Shown here piece after piece: positions 5,272 through 7,512 of a DNA stretch of 7,512 nucleotides. The position numbers and the translations under genes were made by a program. This stretch comes from Leptospira sp. Its GTDB lineage: Bacteria > Spirochaetota > Leptospiria > Leptospirales > Leptospiraceae. Below the pieces are notes generated by a model. The model was not told the origin of the DNA. It ran no database searches and saw nothing but the letters and a program-made list of their open reading frames with translations. Where the stretch lies: NCBI GenBank assembly GCA_025457985.1, contig JALOTI010000088.1, positions 1 through 7,512 of the forward strand, written 5' to 3'. How positions within the stretch are numbered: the stretch's first letter is position 1; each line of letters begins with the position of its first letter.

Positions 5272-5301
5272 ACGAAGATATATAAAAGACAAAGATCATC
5301 T

Positions 5302-6813
5302 ATGCCGCAATCCTCTTCTAACGAAAACCGATTCGTCCTCTCGGACTACTATAAAAAACAACTCAAAGAGATTGCCTTTCAGGGAGAATTCCGGGCGGAA
5401 ACATTTGCCACTCGATTCCGATTCTTCTTCCTAGGTTTTCTAGTCATCTTCGCAACATTAGGACTCTTGTCTGGCCGACCTGTGAAGGAGTTTTACTTTC
5501 AAACTTCAGCCATTCTTGTCTTATTGTTTTACAACTTCGTTGTATACTTTTCACTTAAGAAATCGGGGAATTACCTCAATATCTTTAAATTTCTTTCCTC
5601 TTTTTTAGAAATATCACTTTTAACATTTGTTACTGGGTATAGCGCTTACACACAAAAGAACCCGAGCTTAGTATATGCAGCTCCGATGATTTATGTATTT
5701 TTCATTCTCATCGCACTTGCATCGATACGTAACAACACTAAGTCGATCATCTTTGCCGTAGGAGTTCTACTCATCGAGTATGCAGCTCTCACGATTTACT
5801 TTTTCCCAGAGATGAGCCAATTTAATGCGATGCTTATGGAGTTGTCAACTTCCTTAAAGCCTCAATTTTTAGAAGAGAACAGTACTTTCTTTATCGTTAG
5901 TGCAGTTCCCATGGGAATCTTTCTCATATTACTTTATATGGTCGTAACTGGTGGATTGATTTTATATGCAATCCTCAACACATCAAGAACCACACAAGAA
6001 CAAGCGGATTTAATTTTTAATACGGAAAAACAAGCTATTCTTGAAGAGAATATGCGACTTGGGATGGAGCTTGATGTTGCAAGGCAGATCCAAGCGATGG
6101 TTCTACCAAGAAAAGAAGAATTGGAAGAAATCAAAGATCTTGAGATTTCCGCACGAATGGATTCAGCAAATGAAGTTGGGGGAGATTATTATGATGTAAT
6201 TCCTCACGAAGATGGGACCATCTATATAGGCATAGGTGATGTTACGGACCATGGTCTAGCATCCGGAGTTGTTATGCTTATGACTCAATCTGCCTTTATC
6301 ACTACACTCCGTTCCAAAGTGATTTCTCTTACAGAAGCTTTGAAATCGATCAATACGATTTTATTTTCCAATATACATATTCGGATGAAAGACATTCGTA
6401 ATTTGACACTCTCGCTTTTCGCCTATAAAAACGGAGTGTTTACAACTGCTGGCCAACACGAAACGATTTTGGTCTACCGTGCTTCTAAGAAAAAAACTGA
6501 GATCATCGATACGATCGATAATGGTATGTTAGTTGGTTTAACGGAAAATATAGATGAGTTCATTCATGAAAAACAAATCGAACTCAATCCAGGTGATATC
6601 ATCCTTCTCTACACAGATGGAGCAACAGAAGCAGAAAACACAGCCCGCGAGCAATTTGGTAGCAAACGCCTAATAGAATCCTTGGAAAAGTATGCCAACT
6701 TACCAACAACAGACCAAATATTGGATAAAATTTTCGAAGATATTTATGCCTTCATCAATGGCGTACAGTTATATGATGACATCACTGTCATGATAATGAA
6801 AAAACGAGGTTAG
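5302..6813 (+). CDS. Membrane-bound SpoIIE/RsbU-type PP2C serine phosphatase
   Basis: This 503-residue inner-membrane protein starts with a short cytoplasmic segment and then has about six transmembrane helices (near 39-57, 66-85, 96-115, 122-142, 147-168 and 198-228). A helical, probably coiled-coil linker follows (about 230-268, ending in the typical ELDVARQIQAMVLPR). The C-terminal PP2C domain has the expected metal-binding motifs: EVGGDYYD (291-298), GDVTDHG (312-318), YTDGATEAE (from 437, D439) and YDDITVM (from 491, D492/D493). Such enzymes remove phosphate from the Ser or Thr of STAS antagonists, often when a sensory part detects a stress. The membrane part has no recognised ligand domain, so the signal is unknown. 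The STAS protein encoded at 3666-4013 is a plausible substrate, although any STAS protein of the cell could be. The stop codon is followed after 5 bases by the adenylate cyclase gene. Confidence 0.9.
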   Translation: MPQSSSNENRFVLSDYYKKQLKEIAFQGEFRAETFATRFRFFFLGFLVIFATLGLLSGRPVKEFYFQTSAILVLLFYNFVVYFSLKKSGNYLNIFKFLSSFLEISLLTFVTGYSAYTQKNPSLVYAAPMIYVFFILIALASIRNNTKSIIFAVGVLLIEYAALTIYFFPEMSQFNAMLMELSTSLKPQFLEENSTFFIVSAVPMGIFLILLYMVVTGGLILYAILNTSRTTQEQADLIFNTEKQAILEENMRLGMELDVARQIQAMVLPRKEELEEIKDLEISARMDSANEVGGDYYDVIPHEDGTIYIGIGDVTDHGLASGVVMLMTQSAFITTLRSKVISLTEALKSINTILFSNIHIRMKDIRNLTLSLFAYKNGVFTTAGQHETILVYRASKKKTEIIDTIDNGMLVGLTENIDEFIHEKQIELNPGDIILLYTDGATEAENTAREQFGSKRLIESLEKYANLPTTDQILDKIFEDIYAFINGVQLYDDITVMIMKKRG

Positions 6814-6818
6814 GTGGA

Positions 6819-7512
6819 ATGAGTTCCGAAAATTTGGATGAGCTTCTCGATGAAGAAAGAGCAAAATATGCTGAACTTGAGATACTTTACCAAAACATCA
6901 TTGACCACTCAACGGAAGTAGAAAACGAACTTTTAGAAAACAACAAAAAGATCCAAATGTATATGGATCGAATGCGCCGGTATCTCTCTCCGCAGTTGTA
7001 TGAGATGATCGTTGGTCAAGCGGGGGAAGCTGAGACTTCGATCTCTCACCAAAGAAGAAAACTGACGATCTTTTTCTCGGACATTGTTGGGTTTACCACA
7101 ATCACAGATTCCATTGAACCTGAGATTCTATCCGACTGTTTAAACAAATATTTGGACGTTATGTCCGGCATTGCGATCAAGTATGGTGGAACAATTGATA
7201 AATTCATTGGTGATGCCATTATGATTTTTTTTGGGGCACCGACATTTGAAAACGATACTGCGCATGCCTTAAATTGTGTCAAAATGGCAATCGAAATGAG
7301 AGATAGCCTGCCTGCATTAGATGAGTATTGGCGAAAGTCTGGAATTAATCAAAATCTCACGTGTCGAATTGGAATTAACACTGGATATGTGACAGTTGGA
7401 AATTTCGGAACGAACGAACGAATGGATTATACAATCATAGGCGGACCTGTGAATGTCGCCTCACGATTGGAGCATGCATCGGAACCAGGTGGTATTTTGA
7501 TATCTGGAGGGG
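6819..7512 (+). CDS. Class III adenylate cyclase (3' end cut by window)
   Basis: The frame from ATG 6819 stays open to the window end, giving 231 residues of a longer protein. An N-terminal acidic helical stretch (about 1-55) looks like a coiled coil and resembles the signalling helix that precedes cyclase domains. The catalytic domain begins near residue 80: FFSDIVGFT with D88 and KFIGDAIM with D132 are the two metal-binding aspartates. K128 and D203 (in RMDYTIIG) are the purine-selecting pair that favours ATP over GTP. N212 and R216 in VNVASR stabilise the transition state. All residues needed for activity that lie in the window are present, so cAMP synthesis is likely. The protein has no membrane segment so far. 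GAGG (6806-6809), nine bases before the ATG, is a good ribosome binding site within the end of the phosphatase gene, and the 5-base gap implies one transcript. The C-terminus and any further domain are not seen. Confidence 0.9.
   Translation, partial: MSSENLDELLDEERAKYAELEILYQNIIDHSTEVENELLENNKKIQMYMDRMRRYLSPQLYEMIVGQAGEAETSISHQRRKLTIFFSDIVGFTTITDSIEPEILSDCLNKYLDVMSGIAIKYGGTIDKFIGDAIMIFFGAPTFENDTAHALNCVKMAIEMRDSLPALDEYWRKSGINQNLTCRIGINTGYVTVGNFGTNERMDYTIIGGPVNVASRLEHASEPGGILISGG

Noticed and set aside
7046..7282. Minus-strand ORF of 78 codons opposite the adenylate cyclase
   Set aside because: The plus strand encodes all expected cyclase catalytic motifs there, and the antisense frame has no support.
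1..7512. Mobile elements, CRISPR arrays, tRNA or rRNA genes
   Set aside because: I saw no transposase or integrase motifs, no regularly spaced repeats, and no cloverleaf or rRNA-like segments.

Overview
The window looks like a chromosomal segment of a Leptospira-type spirochaete. The evidence is two lipoproteins with relaxed spirochaetal lipoboxes (both Cys-Asn after the signal peptide), moderately AT-rich DNA, TTG starts, and a dense set of partner-switching and cyclic-nucleotide signalling genes. The genus is inferred from style and remembered families, not from a search. I see no mobile element, tRNA, rRNA or CRISPR array.

Left part (1-2222). The window opens inside the ligand-binding half of a TetR-family regulator. 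A compact cobalamin riboswitch follows (aptamer about 453-562). Its closing strand can pair instead with a downstream segment, and a leader of about 190 bases rich in inverted repeats follows it. The last palindrome in that leader covers the Shine-Dalgarno of the next gene. Two lipoprotein genes come next (750-1301 and 1332-2171). The second resembles a surface-protein family that I remember from B12-riboswitch and TonB-receptor loci of other phyla. The simplest reading is a B12-repressed pair of surface lipoproteins that helps capture corrinoids, with the outer-membrane receptor encoded elsewhere. A hairpin at 2195-2222 may end this unit.

Middle part (2223-4013). A tight three-gene operon encodes a class I SAM methyltransferase, a GHKL-ATPase switch kinase or anti-sigma-like protein (slr1658-like) and a STAS-domain protein (slr1659-like). 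Intergenic gaps are 11 bases each. The STAS gene meets a convergent gene tail to tail, and their stop codons share TTAA.

Right part (4010-7512). On the minus strand lies a fusion of a FeeM-like N-acyltransferase domain with a C-terminal cyclic-nucleotide-binding domain. Divergent from it are a six-helix membrane protein with a SpoIIE/RsbU-type PP2C phosphatase domain and, 5 bases further on, a class III adenylate cyclase that is cut by the window end.

Together, 2306-7512 encodes the usual parts of a partner switch (kinase, STAS antagonist, phosphatase) next to a cAMP producer and a possible cAMP-responsive enzyme. That these parts work as one circuit is inferred from adjacency and domain logic.
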